A stretch of 64,000 nt of DNA from JACCTU01 sp963700495 (GCA_963700495.1 CAVOXT010000003.1:597649-661648), one strand, 5' to 3'; shown: positions 1 through 9,832, counted from the stretch's first letter. Program-made: numbers and translations. The notes: a model not told the origin generated them from the sequence alone.

Positions 1-1
1 G

Positions 2-454
2 CTCAGCGGCGGCCAGCTCCAGCGGCTGCTGATCGCCCGCGCGCTCCTGCTCGACATCAAGATCCTCGTCGCCGACGAGGTGATCAGCATGCTCGACGCG
101 TCCACGCGGGTCGACGTCCTGAACCTGCTGGGCGGTCTCAAGGAGCGCGGCCTGGGTGTCCTCTTCATCACGCATGACCTCTCGCTCGGCAACTACATCA
201 GCGAGAAGACGGTGATCCTGCGCCGCGGCGCGATCGTCGAGATGGGGGCGACGGAGAAGGTCTTCGGGAAGCCGATGCACCCGTACACGCAGATGCTCGT
301 GTCGTCCGTCCCGCACCTGCACGAGAAGTGGCAAGAAGACGTGCAGCTCCACGAGAACGCCGAGGCCGAGCTCGACGCCGAGGGAGAGAACCGCGTGCTC
401 GTCGAGGTCGACGACGACCACTACGTCGCTATGCCCGCGCAACACGCCGCGTGA
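2..454 (+). CDS. Peptide-type ABC transporter ATP-binding protein, 3' part
   Basis: The gene enters from outside the window in frame 2. It begins at the ABC signature LSGGQLQR, followed by Walker B (ILVADEVISMLD) and the H-loop (FITHDLS). The tail MHPYTQMLVSSVP matches the oligopeptide/dipeptide C-terminal extension of the OppD/DppD/OppF family. The product would energise uptake of peptides or short oligosaccharides with permeases encoded upstream. Walker A lies outside the window. The stop overlaps the GTG of the cupin gene (GTGA), so the two are probably translationally coupled. Substrate specificity cannot be told from this half. Confidence 0.9.
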   Translation, partial: LSGGQLQRLLIARALLLDIKILVADEVISMLDASTRVDVLNLLGGLKERGLGVLFITHDLSLGNYISEKTVILRRGAIVEMGATEKVFGKPMHPYTQMLVSSVPHLHEKWQEDVQLHENAEAELDAEGENRVLVEVDDDHYVAMPAQHAA

Positions 455-996
455 TCCCCGAAGCGCCGCTCGTCGAGACCGGCGACGGACTCGTTCCGGA
501 AGGGGAAGGCTGGTTCGTCGTCAACGCGTGCGACGCGCGCTGGCTGCACTCTGTCGCCTTCGGTTCGGGCGTGATGTTCGAGGGCGATTCGAAGTTCACG
601 GAGGTCGGTCTCAACATCAACGTGCTGAAGCCCGGCGAACCGCTCTGCATGTACCACGGTGAGAACGCGCAGGAGAACTTCCTCGTGCTCGCCGGTGAGG
701 CGTTGCTCGTGATCGAGGGTCAGGAGCGCCCGCTGAAGCGGTGGGACCTCGTGCACTGCCCACCGTGGGCGGAGCACGTGATCGTCGGCGCAGGCGGGGG
801 CCCGTGCGTCGTGCTCGCGGTGGGCGCGCGCCCCGAGGGCTTCGGGCGAGAGGCCGAGATCCGCTACCCGAGGAACGACACGGCGCTCGCGAGAGGCGCC
901 GGTGTCGAGGCCGAGACGCCGTCCCCCAAGGAGGCGTACGCAGGTTTCGAACGGCCGGCGTCGGGTCGTTATCGCGACGGCGACCTTCCCGGCTGA
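451..996 (+). CDS. Cupin-domain protein
   Basis: The 181-residue product has a single conserved beta-barrel cupin. The segment around residues 45 to 125 carries GLNINVLKPGEP, a QENFLVLAGEALL turn and a CPPWAEHVIV strand, typical of Cupin_2 proteins. The H/E metal ligands are only partly obvious, so the catalytic role is unknown. The GTG at 451 is chosen because it overlaps the ABC gene stop by four bases; longer upstream readings would lie inside the ABC gene. Its coupling to a transporter suggests a small-molecule sensing or sugar-modifying role, but this is inference. Confidence 0.75.
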   Translation: MIPEAPLVETGDGLVPEGEGWFVVNACDARWLHSVAFGSGVMFEGDSKFTEVGLNINVLKPGEPLCMYHGENAQENFLVLAGEALLVIEGQERPLKRWDLVHCPPWAEHVIVGAGGGPCVVLAVGARPEGFGREAEIRYPRNDTALARGAGVEAETPSPKEAYAGFERPASGRYRDGDLPG

Positions 997-1018
997 CCGG
1001 CCCGGCCGCCAGCTGCGG

Positions 1019-1049
1019 GCGGGGGCGCCGCGCCGTGCGGCGCCCCCGC
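1019..1049 (+). terminator. 13-bp perfect GC hairpin between cupin gene and typA
   Basis: Two perfectly complementary 13-base arms (1019-1031 and 1037-1049) flank a 5-base loop in the 85-bp gap before typA. There is no clear T-tract, only a short CTTCT. It could be a terminator for the ABC/cupin operon or an attenuator upstream of typA. Confidence 0.55.
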
Positions 1050-1081
1050 TTCTGGAGCCCGTCGCCGCTACCCTCGGGTGG

Positions 1082-2920
1082 ATGCCGCTCCGCGAGGACA
1101 TCCGCAACGTCGCGATCGTCGCGCACGTCGATCACGGCAAGACGACGCTCGTCGACGCGATGCTCTGGCAGTCCGGGTCGTTCCGGGAGAACCAGGACGT
1201 CGCCGACCGCGTGCTCGACTCGATGGACCTCGAGCGCGAGAAGGGGATCACGATCCTCGCGAAGAACACCGCCGTCCACTACGGCGCGGTGAAGGTGAAC
1301 ATCGTCGACACTCCCGGCCACGCGGACTTCGGCGGGGAGGTGGAGCGTGCACTGACGATGGTCGACGGCGTGCTGCTGCTCGTGGACGCGAGCGAGGGGC
1401 CGCTCCCGCAGACGCGGTTCGTCCTGCGCAAGGCGCTCGAAGCGCGGCTGCCGCTGATCCTCGTCGTGAACAAGGTGGACCGGCCCGACGCTCGGCTCGA
1501 GGAAGTGGTGAACGAGGTGTACGGGCTGTTCCTCGACCTCGACGCCGACGAGAGTCAGATCGAGTTCCCGATCGTCTACGCGAACGCGCGCGCCGGCCGT
1601 GCGGGACTCGACCCCGACGAGCTCGCCGACGACCTGCAGCCGCTCTTCGAGACCCTGCTCGAACGCATCCCGCCCCCGCACTTCGACGAGGGTCATCCGC
1701 TGCAGGCTCATGTGACGAACCTCGACGCGTCCCAGTACGTCGGCCGGCTCGCGCTCTGTCGCGTGCGGCAGGGGACGATCCGCAAGGGACAGCAGGTCGC
1801 CTGGTGCCGGACGGACGGGCAGATCGAGCGTGCGAAGGTCACGGAGCTGTACGTGACGGAAGCTCTCGACCGCGTCGACGCCGAGGAGGCCGGGCCGGGA
1901 GAGCTGATCGCGGTCGCAGGCATCCCCGAGGTCACGATCGGCGAGACGCTCGCGGATCCCGACGATCCGCGCCCGCTCCCCGTGATCGGCGTCGACGAGC
2001 CGAGCCTCTCGATGACGATCGGAACGAACAGCTCGCCGCTCGCAGGCCTGGACGGCAACCGTCTCACGGCGAGCATGGTCAAGGCGCGGCTCGACCAGGA
2101 GCTGATCGCCAACGTCTCGCTTCGGGTGCTGCCGACGGCACGCCCCGACACGTGGGAGGTTCAGGGCCGCGGGGAGCTGCAGCTGGCCGTGCTCGTCGAG
2201 CTGATGCGGCGCGAAGGGTTCGAGCTCACCGTCGGCAAGCCGCAGGTGGTCACGCGCGAGATCGACGGGAAGCTGCACGAGCCCGTCGAGCGGCTCTCGA
2301 TCGACGCGCCGGAGGAGTACGTCGGCGTGATCACCCAGCTGCTCGCGCTGCGAAAGGGACGGCTCGCCCACATGGTCAACCACGGCACCGGTTGGGTGCG
2401 GATGGAGTACCTCGTCGCGGCGCGCGGGCTGATCGGATTCCGGACTGAGTTTTTGACCGAGACGCGCGGCACGGGCATCCTGCACCACGTCTTCGACGGG
2501 TACGAGCCCTGGCACGGCGAGCTGCGGGTGAGGTCGACCGGGAGCCTCGTCGCCGACCGCCGCGGCCCGACGACCGCGTTCGCGCTGTTCAACCTACAGG
2601 AGCGCGGACAGCTCTTCGTCGCGCCCGGCGTCGAGGTGTACGAGGGCATGATCGTCGGTGGAAACGCGCGCTCCGAAGACCTCGACGTGAACGCGACGAA
2701 GGAGAAGAAGCTGACGAACATGCGCGCGTCGTCGTCCGACGAGCTCGTGCGCTTGATCCCGCCGCGACCTCTGTCGCTCGAGCAGGCGCTCGAGCTGATC
2801 CGCGAGGACGAGTGCGTCGAGGTGACGCCGTCGTACGTTCGCCTCCGTAAGGTCGAGCTCTCCGCGCAGAGGCGGCACTCCGCCGCGTCGCGGAAAGCGG
2901 CAGGCACGGCCGTCGTCTAG
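1082..2920 (+). CDS. typA: Ribosome-associated GTPase TypA/BipA
   Basis: A 612-residue translational GTPase, the usual TypA length. The G domain shows the P-loop AHVDHGKTT, the switch II motif DTPGHADF and NKVD. These are followed by domain II, an EF-G-like domain III/V and the C-terminal TypA domain, where EKKLTNMRASSSDE is diagnostic. It binds 70S ribosomes and acts in stress adaptation and subunit assembly. The ATG at 1082 is chosen because family homology starts there (MPLREDIRNVAIVAHVD); the longer reading runs back into non-conserved GC-rich sequence. It ends tail-to-tail, overlapping the cyclase gene by four bases. Confidence 0.97.
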   Translation: MPLREDIRNVAIVAHVDHGKTTLVDAMLWQSGSFRENQDVADRVLDSMDLEREKGITILAKNTAVHYGAVKVNIVDTPGHADFGGEVERALTMVDGVLLLVDASEGPLPQTRFVLRKALEARLPLILVVNKVDRPDARLEEVVNEVYGLFLDLDADESQIEFPIVYANARAGRAGLDPDELADDLQPLFETLLERIPPPHFDEGHPLQAHVTNLDASQYVGRLALCRVRQGTIRKGQQVAWCRTDGQIERAKVTELYVTEALDRVDAEEAGPGELIAVAGIPEVTIGETLADPDDPRPLPVIGVDEPSLSMTIGTNSSPLAGLDGNRLTASMVKARLDQELIANVSLRVLPTARPDTWEVQGRGELQLAVLVELMRREGFELTVGKPQVVTREIDGKLHEPVERLSIDAPEEYVGVITQLLALRKGRLAHMVNHGTGWVRMEYLVAARGLIGFRTEFLTETRGTGILHHVFDGYEPWHGELRVRSTGSLVADRRGPTTAFALFNLQERGQLFVAPGVEVYEGMIVGGNARSEDLDVNATKEKKLTNMRASSSDELVRLIPPRPLSLEQALELIREDECVEVTPSYVRLRKVELSAQRRHSAASRKAAGTAVV

Positions 2921-4248
2921 CCGCTGACGACGGAGTACAGCTGCCAGGAGCCGGGGACGCCCTTGAGCTCCTCGACTCCGCGGTCGGCGAATTCGATCCC
3001 GGACCCGGCGACGAGGTCCTTGACGGTCGACGAGACCAGCAGCTCCCCCGCCTCCGCGCGCGCGGCTATTCGCGCGCCGATGCTGACGGCGATGCCGCCG
3101 ACCTTCTCCCCGATCACCTCGCACTCGCCGCTGTGGAGGCCGGCACGGATCTCGAGCCCGAGCTCCCGCAAGGAGTCGCGAATCGCAAGCGCGCAGCGGA
3201 TTCCCCGTGCAGGGCCGTCGAACGTCGCGAAGAAGCCGTCGCCCGCCGTGTCGAGCTCCCGGCCGCGGAAGCGGTCGAGGTCGCGACGCACGACCGCATG
3301 GTGGCGTTCGAGCAGCTCGCGCCAGGCCGCATCGCCGATTGCCGCTACCTGCTCGGTCGACCCGACGATGTCCGTGAAGAGCACCGTCGAGAGCACCGTC
3401 TCCGGCTCGCGCTCTCCCTCGACCGACCTGACGAAGCGCTCGATCTCGACGGGGATCTCGTCGTGGAGCCAGATCGAGCCGTCGGCGCCGCCGTGCTCGT
3501 AGCGCCGTGCGCCCGGGATCCGGTCCGCCATGTACTTGGCCTCGTCCGCCATCGCGGGTGCGTGCAGGATGAGCGTGGGCACGCGGATCACGGGTAGCAC
3601 GTCGCGCACGTCGACGTCCATCGCCATGCGCTGGATCGTGAGCGCGGCGCCCGGGCTTGCGCCGTAGACCATCACGTCGAAGAACCAGCGCCGGAAGTCG
3701 GGGTCTGCTGCGACGCTCGGGAAGCTCCGCCGGAGGATGCTGTCGAAGTAGGCCTCGGTGCCCCAGCCGCGCTCCATCTCGTCGAGGTCGCGCCGCCACT
3801 CGTCGGCGCTGCGTGCCCATGGATAGTCCGGAGCCCAGACGCCCTTGGCGTACGGGTTGTACATGACGAGTGCGGGAACCTTCTCCGGATAGGTCGCCGC
3901 GAACAGCGCGGTCATCGCCGCGGCCTCGTAGGTGCCGACAAGCACGGCCTTCTCGGAGCCGGCCGCGTCCATGACGGCGCGGACGTCGTCCATCCGCGTC
4001 TCGAGCGTCGGCACGTCGCGCGGCCGGTCCGAGAGGCCTCCGCCGCGACGATCGAAACGAATCGTCCGCACGAAAGGCGCGAGGCGCTCGAAGAAGCGAA
4101 CGACGCGCGGCTGCTCCCAGCCGAAGAGGAGGTTGGAGACGAACCCGGTGACGAACACGAGGTCGATCGGCCCCTCGCCGAAGACGCTGTAGGCGATCGA
4201 GACATCGCCGCTCTTGGCGTAGTGGACCTCGGGGCGGGGCGAGCTCAC
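2917..4248 (-). CDS. Alpha/beta-hydrolase-fold protein with C-terminal class III nucleotidyl cyclase domain
   Basis: A 443-residue two-domain protein. Residues 1-280 have an alpha/beta-hydrolase fold. Residues about 285-440 are a class III adenylate/guanylate cyclase domain with both metal-binding Asp sites (LFTDIVGST and DTAGDGFFATF). This domain pair is common in Actinobacteria and Alphaproteobacteria. The nucleophile elbow, normally G-x-S-x-G, reads GTYEA at residues 105-109, so Tyr107 replaces the catalytic Ser and the hydrolase half is probably a ligand sensor. The GTG start overlaps the stop of the upstream fusion gene (GTGA), implying co-expression. The cyclase looks catalytically intact. 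Confidence 0.88.
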   Translation of the reverse strand: MSSPRPEVHYAKSGDVSIAYSVFGEGPIDLVFVTGFVSNLLFGWEQPRVVRFFERLAPFVRTIRFDRRGGGLSDRPRDVPTLETRMDDVRAVMDAAGSEKAVLVGTYEAAAMTALFAATYPEKVPALVMYNPYAKGVWAPDYPWARSADEWRRDLDEMERGWGTEAYFDSILRRSFPSVAADPDFRRWFFDVMVYGASPGAALTIQRMAMDVDVRDVLPVIRVPTLILHAPAMADEAKYMADRIPGARRYEHGGADGSIWLHDEIPVEIERFVRSVEGEREPETVLSTVLFTDIVGSTEQVAAIGDAAWRELLERHHAVVRRDLDRFRGRELDTAGDGFFATFDGPARGIRCALAIRDSLRELGLEIRAGLHSGECEVIGEKVGGIAVSIGARIAARAEAGELLVSSTVKDLVAGSGIEFADRGVEELKGVPGSWQLYSVVSG

Positions 4249-6020
4249 CGCGACTCGACGTCGATCGTACGCCGCTCGTCCGCAGCGCGCAGCACCGCCG
4301 TCGCTGTCTCGAGAATGTGAAGGCCGAGCGCGCCGCCGGCGCGGTGGTCGCGGCCGGCGGTCATCGCCTCGACCATCTCGTGCAGGCCGAGGCCGCGCGT
4401 TTCCTGCCGACCGCGGGACTCGTACGGCACGGTGGTCCAGTCACCGCGCCCCCGTTTGATCCTGACCTCCCCGCCGAAGGCATTCGCGTCGGGGAGCGAG
4501 AGCGTCGCCGCGTCGCCGTAGACGAAGAGGCCGCTGACGTACTGGCCGCGTGCTTCGAAGCTCACGTTGAGCGTCCCGATCGCTCCGCGTTCGAGCTCCA
4601 GGACCGCGGCGACGAGCGTGGGCACCTCGACCGCGAACGTCTCTCCGGTGCGTGGGCCGGCCCCGAAAGTGCGATCCGGTGTCGGCGTCGCCGCCAGCGC
4701 CGCGGCCGCAGAGTACGGGCCGACCAGCGCGGCGATCGCGGTGAGGTAGTACGGCGCGATGTCGAGCATCGGGCCGCCGCCGGCTCGGTAGAACATCTCG
4801 GCGTTCGGGTGCCACGAGTCGGGCCCGCCGACGAGCATCGTCGCGGCGAAGCCGAGCGGCTCGCCGATCTCACCCGACTCGATCAGCCCGCTTCCCGTCT
4901 CGTACGCGCTGCCGAGAAACGTGTCCGGTGCGCAGCCGATTCGCAGACCGAGCCGTTCGGCCTCGGCGACGAGCTCCGCGCCCTCCTCGACGGTGGTCGC
5001 CAGCGGCTTCTCCGTATAGACGTGCTTGCCGCGGGCGAGCGCGTCTCGAATGACCGCGGCGTGCGCGTTCGGCGGCGTCAGGTTCAGCACCACGTCGACG
5101 TCGGTGTCGGCCAGCAGCTCGTCGACGGTCTCGGCCCTCAACGCGTGCTCCGACGCGAAGGTCTCGGCCAGCGCCTGGTCGAGATCGGCGCACGCGACGG
5201 GCTGCCAGGACTCGAACGCGGCCGAGTCCTCGACGTAGTGCTCCGCGATCACGCCGCAGCCGACGACGCCGACGCGTGCGGGCGTGTTCACGCGCGCGAG
5301 CATCCGTTCGAGCGCGCGCAGCGAGCGCTCGACGGCCTCGATCGGCGGGCCCTCGACCTCGTCCTCCTCCACGAGCAGCCACTCGACGCCTGCCGCAAGG
5401 GCCGCCGGCACCACCCGCTCGTACCCGACCGCGCCGTCGCCGACCGGGACGTCGTCGCGGCTCTCGCGGCTCCGAAAGTCCTTCACGTGAACCAGCGGAC
5501 ACCGGCCGCTCGTCCGCTCCAGCTGCTCGACGGGGTCGGCGCCCGCGTACCAGACCCAGCCGAGGTCGAGCTCGAGCCAGAGCAGGTCTCGCGGCAGCTC
5601 GCGCAGGAGGTCGAGGAAGTTCTCGCCGCCGTCGTCGAGCGGCGCCAGCTCGAGGTCGTGGTTGTGGAAGCCGAATCTGAGCCCGAGTGCGCGTGCCGCT
5701 TCCGCGACCGCCTCGATTCGCCCGACGGCGGAGCGTTTCGGCTCGATCCAGCTGAGCGCGATGCGGTCGAACCCGAGCACGCTCACCTCTTCGGCGAGCT
5801 CGGGCAGGCTCGTCTCGAGCGCCTCGAGACCGGCGTGCCGGCCGACGGCGACGAGCCCGAACTCGTCGAGCCAGCCTCGCACGCGCTCGGCCGGGTGGCC
5901 GTGGAGGCTGTAGAGCTCGACCCCCTCGTAGCCGAGTCCGGCGACCGCGCGCAGCGTCCCCTCGAGGTCGCGGTCGCACTCACCGCGGATCGTGTAGAGC
6001 ATCAGCCCGACCTTCGCCAC
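4245..6020 (-). CDS. Sugar phosphate isomerase/epimerase fused to Gfo/Idh/MocA oxidoreductase
   Basis: A single 591-residue frame. Residues 1 to about 240 are an AP-endonuclease-2-type TIM barrel (VGLMLYTIRGE, GFHNHDLEL, LDLGWVWYAGADP, VHVKDF), as in xylose isomerase-like epimerases. After a short linker comes a complete NAD(P)-dependent Gfo/Idh/MocA enzyme starting at ARVGVVGCGVIAEHY, with the EKPLA motif and a C-terminal beta-sheet domain. These two families are often neighbours in inositol or sugar catabolism. The GTG at 6020 fits the start of homology. An internal GTG (5289-5291) followed by A creates a GTGA pattern, so this may be two overlapping genes joined by a small indel. Confidence 0.85.
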   Translation of the reverse strand: MAKVGLMLYTIRGECDRDLEGTLRAVAGLGYEGVELYSLHGHPAERVRGWLDEFGLVAVGRHAGLEALETSLPELAEEVSVLGFDRIALSWIEPKRSAVGRIEAVAEAARALGLRFGFHNHDLELAPLDDGGENFLDLLRELPRDLLWLELDLGWVWYAGADPVEQLERTSGRCPLVHVKDFRSRESRDDVPVGDGAVGYERVVPAALAAGVEWLLVEEDEVEGPPIEAVERSLRALERMLARVNTPARVGVVGCGVIAEHYVEDSAAFESWQPVACADLDQALAETFASEHALRAETVDELLADTDVDVVLNLTPPNAHAAVIRDALARGKHVYTEKPLATTVEEGAELVAEAERLGLRIGCAPDTFLGSAYETGSGLIESGEIGEPLGFAATMLVGGPDSWHPNAEMFYRAGGGPMLDIAPYYLTAIAALVGPYSAAAALAATPTPDRTFGAGPRTGETFAVEVPTLVAAVLELERGAIGTLNVSFEARGQYVSGLFVYGDAATLSLPDANAFGGEVRIKRGRGDWTTVPYESRGRQETRGLGLHEMVEAMTAGRDHRAGGALGLHILETATAVLRAADERRTIDVESR

Positions 6021-6061
6021 GCGCGAGACTGTAGAGCAGTCGGCGACGTACCATCCTCGCG

Positions 6062-6521
6062 ATGTCGCCGCCGCTGCCCGGTCAGCCGTTCCAGATCGGG
6101 ATCGTCGTCGCCGACGTGGAGCAGGCACGGCTTCGCCACGACGCGCTCTTTGGTCCCGGCGAGTGGCTGATCGTCGAGAACGGGCCGAAGAACATGCACG
6201 GGCTGCACGTGCGCGGCGAGCCTGCCGAGTTCTCGATGCGGCTCGCGCTGCGCGGGTCCGGGCCGCAGCTCGAGCTGCTGCAGCCGCTCGAGGGACCGGA
6301 CATCCTCAGCGAGTGGCTCGAGCGCCGGGGCGAGGGGCTCCATCACCTCGGCTACGAGGTGGAGCTCGGTCGACGAGACGATCGAGCGGCTTGCTCGGCT
6401 GGGCTACGAGTGCATCCAGCACGGTTACGGCTTCGGCGCCGACGGGTCCGGCGCGTTCGCGTACTTCGACACCGAGCGCGAGCTCGGCTACCTCGTCGAA
6501 GCGGTCGAGCAGGCGGGCTAG
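6062..6521 (+). CDS. VOC (glyoxalase/bleomycin-resistance) family protein, frameshifted
   Basis: The first frame gives a vicinal-oxygen-chelate fold (FQIGIVVADVEQAR, LHHLGYEVE). Near 6365 the reading moves by one base into VDETIERLARLGYEC and ends VEAVEQAG at the TAG 6519-6521. With the shift repaired, the product is about 152 residues, a normal length for a single VOC domain of the methylmalonyl-CoA-epimerase-like group. It is divergent from the isomerase-oxidoreductase gene with only 41 bp between them. The break is probably a one-base insertion error. Substrate unknown. Confidence 0.75.
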
Positions 6522-8543
6522 CCCGGCGGTCTGATCCGGACGTCTCCGTTGAAGGAGAGGTAGCGGTGCAGCATGAAGTGGGCCGCCGCAGTCATGCGCA
6601 CCTCGACCGGATGGGCGGTCCCCCGGTCGAACGTGCCGGTGAACCAGGCCGGGACGCCGGGGTCGAGCCAGGACACCGTCACCCGGCCGGGAGTCTGGTG
6701 CAGCACGTGCGCATCTGCGATCCGCGAGCCCCAGAAGGGACCGGCTCAAGGAGCGGCGTCGCCTCCGAGGACTTCCAGGCGGCGCCGGCGAGCGACCCGG
6801 TCCCAGCGCGTGCTCCCGATCACGATTCCGCCCGCCCCGCCGTGGATCGCGTACTCGACCCGGTTGGGAGCCTCGAGCTTCCAGGTCGTCAGGATCGACC
6901 TGCGCGGGCCGGAGGCGAGACGCTCCAGGAAGACGGCCGAGTCGAGCGCGCGGAAGGTCCGGGACGCACGGCGCAGGAAGGTCGAGCCCGCTCGGCGGAG
7001 GCCACGGGCCGGGGAGCGGGAAGGCGACCGAGCGGAACCTGCCTCTGCCGGCGATGTTGACGGCGAACCTCGTCGGATTGGCGAAGGCGAGCGTCGTCGA
7101 GTAGCAGCCGTGCCCGCAGCTCTGCGCCGGCGTTCGAGGCGCCGCTGCGTTCGCGCGCGGCGACGAGCTCGACGTCGAGGCCGTCGACTCCGCGCCCCGT
7201 CTGCCCGATGATCGTCGCCGTGAGCTCGAGCGGCCGTGCCGGGACGGACCGCGAGAGCGACCGCGAGCTCGCGCGACTCGCGCGCGAGGACGACCGAGCC
7301 GCGCGGCGGCAGCGCCGGTCGCGCAGCCTCGACCGGAGCGATCGCGTTCAGTCGGGCCGCCGCCTCGTCGCGCCCGGGTCGAAGTGCGGTGAGCAGTGCC
7401 ACCGCCCCGACGACGACGGCAAGGAGCGCGACCTCCGTGGACACGCTTCGGAGCATCCGGGCCGCGGAGTCGAGCCGCCCCCGGCTGAGCCAGGCCAGGA
7501 CGAGGAGCACGGCGAGGAGCGCGCTCTTGAAGACGATCGTCTGCCCGTAGCCGGTCGACCAGAGCTGCGAGACGGCGCTCAGCTCGACAAGCGCCCGCCC
7601 GCCGCCGGCGAGCGCGATCAGCACGACGGCGGGCAGGGCGAGCCGGGAGAAGCGGCGGACGGGGCCCGTGTCCTCTCCGGCCCGCAGGAGCAGCGCGAGC
7701 TGGACGACTCCGCCGATCCAGAACGCCGCCGCGACGACGTGCACGAGGTCGGCTGCAACGGAGAAGACCCGCGCCCCGTTCGGGTCGAGCGCGTGGCCGG
7801 CGAGCGACGGCGCGACGAGCAGCGCCAGCGACGCGGCTCCGGCGGCGACGAGCAGGCGCGGGTACCGGGTCGAGACCGCAGCGACCGCCGCGCCTCCAGC
7901 CGCGATCACCACGGAAACCGTCGTCACGCGGGCGAACCGCGTGTCGCCCGCGTGCGCTAGGTGCAGCAGCCACGACCCTCCAAGGGCGGCGGCCGAGAGC
8001 GAGAGCATGAACGTCTGGGCCGAGCGCCGCGCACCGACGCGGAAGACGAGCAGTCGGAAGAGCGCAGTGCCGCCGGCCACGAGGATCCCGCCGAGGTAGA
8101 GCCAGCGCGACAGCAGGTCGGCCAGGCTCGGACGTGTCGCCTCGGCCGCGAACACGGGCTTCGGCGGTCCCGCTGCGGCTCGCAGCGGAACCGACGCGGA
8201 ACGCGAGCACCCCCTCCTCGAGGTGCCCGTCGTCCGACACGATCCGCCACCGGACGCTGTAGTCACCGTCCCCGAGCCGCTTCAGCGGAAGCACGAGCTC
8301 GCGGCCGTCCTTCACGACGTGCGGTCGCCCGGCGAGGACGGAGCCGCCGCCGTTCGCCACGACCGCGTTCCCGGGTCCGGCGCTGACCGAGTCGTCGAAG
8401 CGGATACGGACCTCGGTCGGCGCCGTGCCGAGGATCGCGCCGTCCTGCGGCGAGGTCGAGACGAGGTTCGCGTGCGCGAGAGCCGACGGAGCGAGCACCG
8501 CGGCCGCGGCGAGCAACGCCGGCAGCGCGAACAGGCGGCGCAC
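6518..8543 (-). CDS. CopC-CopD copper resistance fusion protein, frameshifted
   Basis: The start gives a Sec signal peptide ending ALA and a mature N-terminus HANLVSTSPQDGA, the CopC copper-site His, with a second site at VSDDGH. Near 8190 the frame changes and a long multi-pass CopD-like membrane domain follows (LSRWLYLGGILVAGG, VVAAAFWIGGVVQLALLL, KSALLAVLLVLAW). Further shifts near 7220, 7000 and 6740 lead through a periplasmic YtkA-like domain to the end VRIRPPG. Repaired length is about 675 residues, typical of actinobacterial CopC-CopD fusions that bind or import periplasmic copper. The several shifts suggest sequence errors rather than gene decay. Confidence 0.78.
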
Positions 8544-8625
8544 GTCTCCGTGCAGCCTATGTCGGCTACGTAACCTTCAGCGCGAGATCGCGGACAGCAG
8601 CGTCGCCCTGAACACGTACGTCGCG

Positions 8626-9153
8626 ATGCTTCGCGGCGTCAATCTGGGTGCCCACAACCGGGTCGCCATGGCCGACCTGCGTCGAACTCTTCGAAGCGCT
8701 CGGAGCCGAGGACGTCCAGACGTACGTCCAGAGCGGCAACGTCGTGTTCCGGAGCAGCCGGGCCGCAAGCCGGGCTGACGCAGGCGATCGAGCTGAGCAT
8801 CCACCGCACTCTCGGGCTAGACGTGACCGTCGCTGCTGAGGACGAAGAAGCAGCTCACGAAGCTCGTCGGCGCAAATCCGTTCCTCGAGCCGGGCATCGC
8901 CCCGACGACGCTGCACGTGACGTTCCTGGCGGACCGGCCGTCTGCAACGAGCGTCCGTGAGCTGAAGCAACGGCACTACGAGCGCGACGAGTTTCGAGTC
9001 GTCGGACGAGACGTCTACCTCCATTGCCCGAACGGCTACGGGCGCACGAAGCTGAGCAACGCGTTCTTCGAGAGACAGCTGGCTGTCGCGGCAACGACCA
9101 GGAACTGGAAGACAGTGACCGCGCTCGCCGCACTCGCGAATCCATCTTGGTGA
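8626..9153 (+). CDS. DUF1697 family protein, frameshifted
   Basis: Three frames together spell a DUF1697 protein: MLRGVNLGAHNRVAMADL, then LFEALGAEDVQTYVQSGNVVF, then FLEPGIAPTTLHVTFLADRP and the C-terminal VYLHCPNGYGRTKLSNAFFE. Shifts lie near 8685, 8770 and 8840. The ATG at 8626 is the first standard start, though family members usually begin about five residues earlier; upstream there is only a CTG at 8608. Function of the family is unknown. It is divergent from the CopC-CopD gene. Confidence 0.75.
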
Positions 9154-9157
9154 CCGA

Positions 9158-9832
9158 GTGCCGCTGCAGAACCGCGTCACGCCGCTCGGCGAGCTGATCG
9201 CAGACCCCGCACGCGGCCTCGTCTACGGAAACCGCGGCTGTCTCCACGACGAGACCGGGCGCATCCGCCGGCGCTACAACGGCAAGCGCTGGATCGCGTG
9301 CCGGCTCCAGTTCCGCGGCTGGCAGCGGCGCCCGCTGCTGCAGCCCGGCCGCTTCACCGAGCTGTTCTTTCTCGACGAGGCAACCGCGTTCGCCGCCGGA
9401 CATCGCCCCTGCGCGCTCTGCCGGCGTGAGGACTACGTGCGCCTCGTCGACATCTGGCGCGAGCTGCACCCCGGCCAGGCCGGAGCCGACGCGATCGACG
9501 CGCAGCTCCACGCCGAGCGCGTCGATCCCGACACGCGCGCGCAGCTCCGCCACGAGGCACCGCTCGACGAGCTCCCCGACGGCGCGTTCGTGCTCGCGGA
9601 CGGCGCGCCTTGCCTGGTGCTCGGCGCCGAACTGCTGCGCTGGACTCCGGCGGGCTACGTCGGACGCAGGCCGCGACCGGCGCGTCAGGAGATTCTGCTG
9701 ATCACGCCGCCCTCGCTCGTCGCGGTCCTACGCACCGGCTGGCAGCCTCTCGTGCCCCTTCTGCACCCGTCCGTCAGTGCGGGCCGACCGGCTCTGCGGG
9801 ACGCTCTGCCGGGTGCTCGACCTCGGGCGTGA
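9158..9832 (+). CDS. Conserved hypothetical protein
   Basis: A protein of up to 224 residues starting at a GTG, resembling a widespread but uncharacterised bacterial family (MPLQNRVTPLGEL, GNRGCLHDETG, FTELFFLDEATAFAAGHRPC, LCRREDY). The two Cys of RPCALC and conserved Trp/Arg residues hint at a nucleic-acid or cofactor role, but no function is known. The last 20 residues (after LLHPS) run 59 bp into the 3' end of the opposing MMPL gene and look unlike the rest, so the true stop may be earlier and lost to an indel. No signal peptide or membrane segment is seen. Confidence 0.7.
   Translation: MPLQNRVTPLGELIADPARGLVYGNRGCLHDETGRIRRRYNGKRWIACRLQFRGWQRRPLLQPGRFTELFFLDEATAFAAGHRPCALCRREDYVRLVDIWRELHPGQAGADAIDAQLHAERVDPDTRAQLRHEAPLDELPDGAFVLADGAPCLVLGAELLRWTPAGYVGRRPRPARQEILLITPPSLVAVLRTGWQPLVPLLHPSVSAGRPALRDALPGARPRA

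Noticed and set aside
617..2515. 632-residue minus-strand ORF opposite typA
   Set aside because: Shadow of the very GC-rich typA codons; Arg/Asp/His-rich with no family resemblance.
4317..6170. 617-residue plus-strand ORF opposite the isomerase-oxidoreductase gene
   Set aside because: Antisense shadow; the minus-strand product has clear homology throughout.
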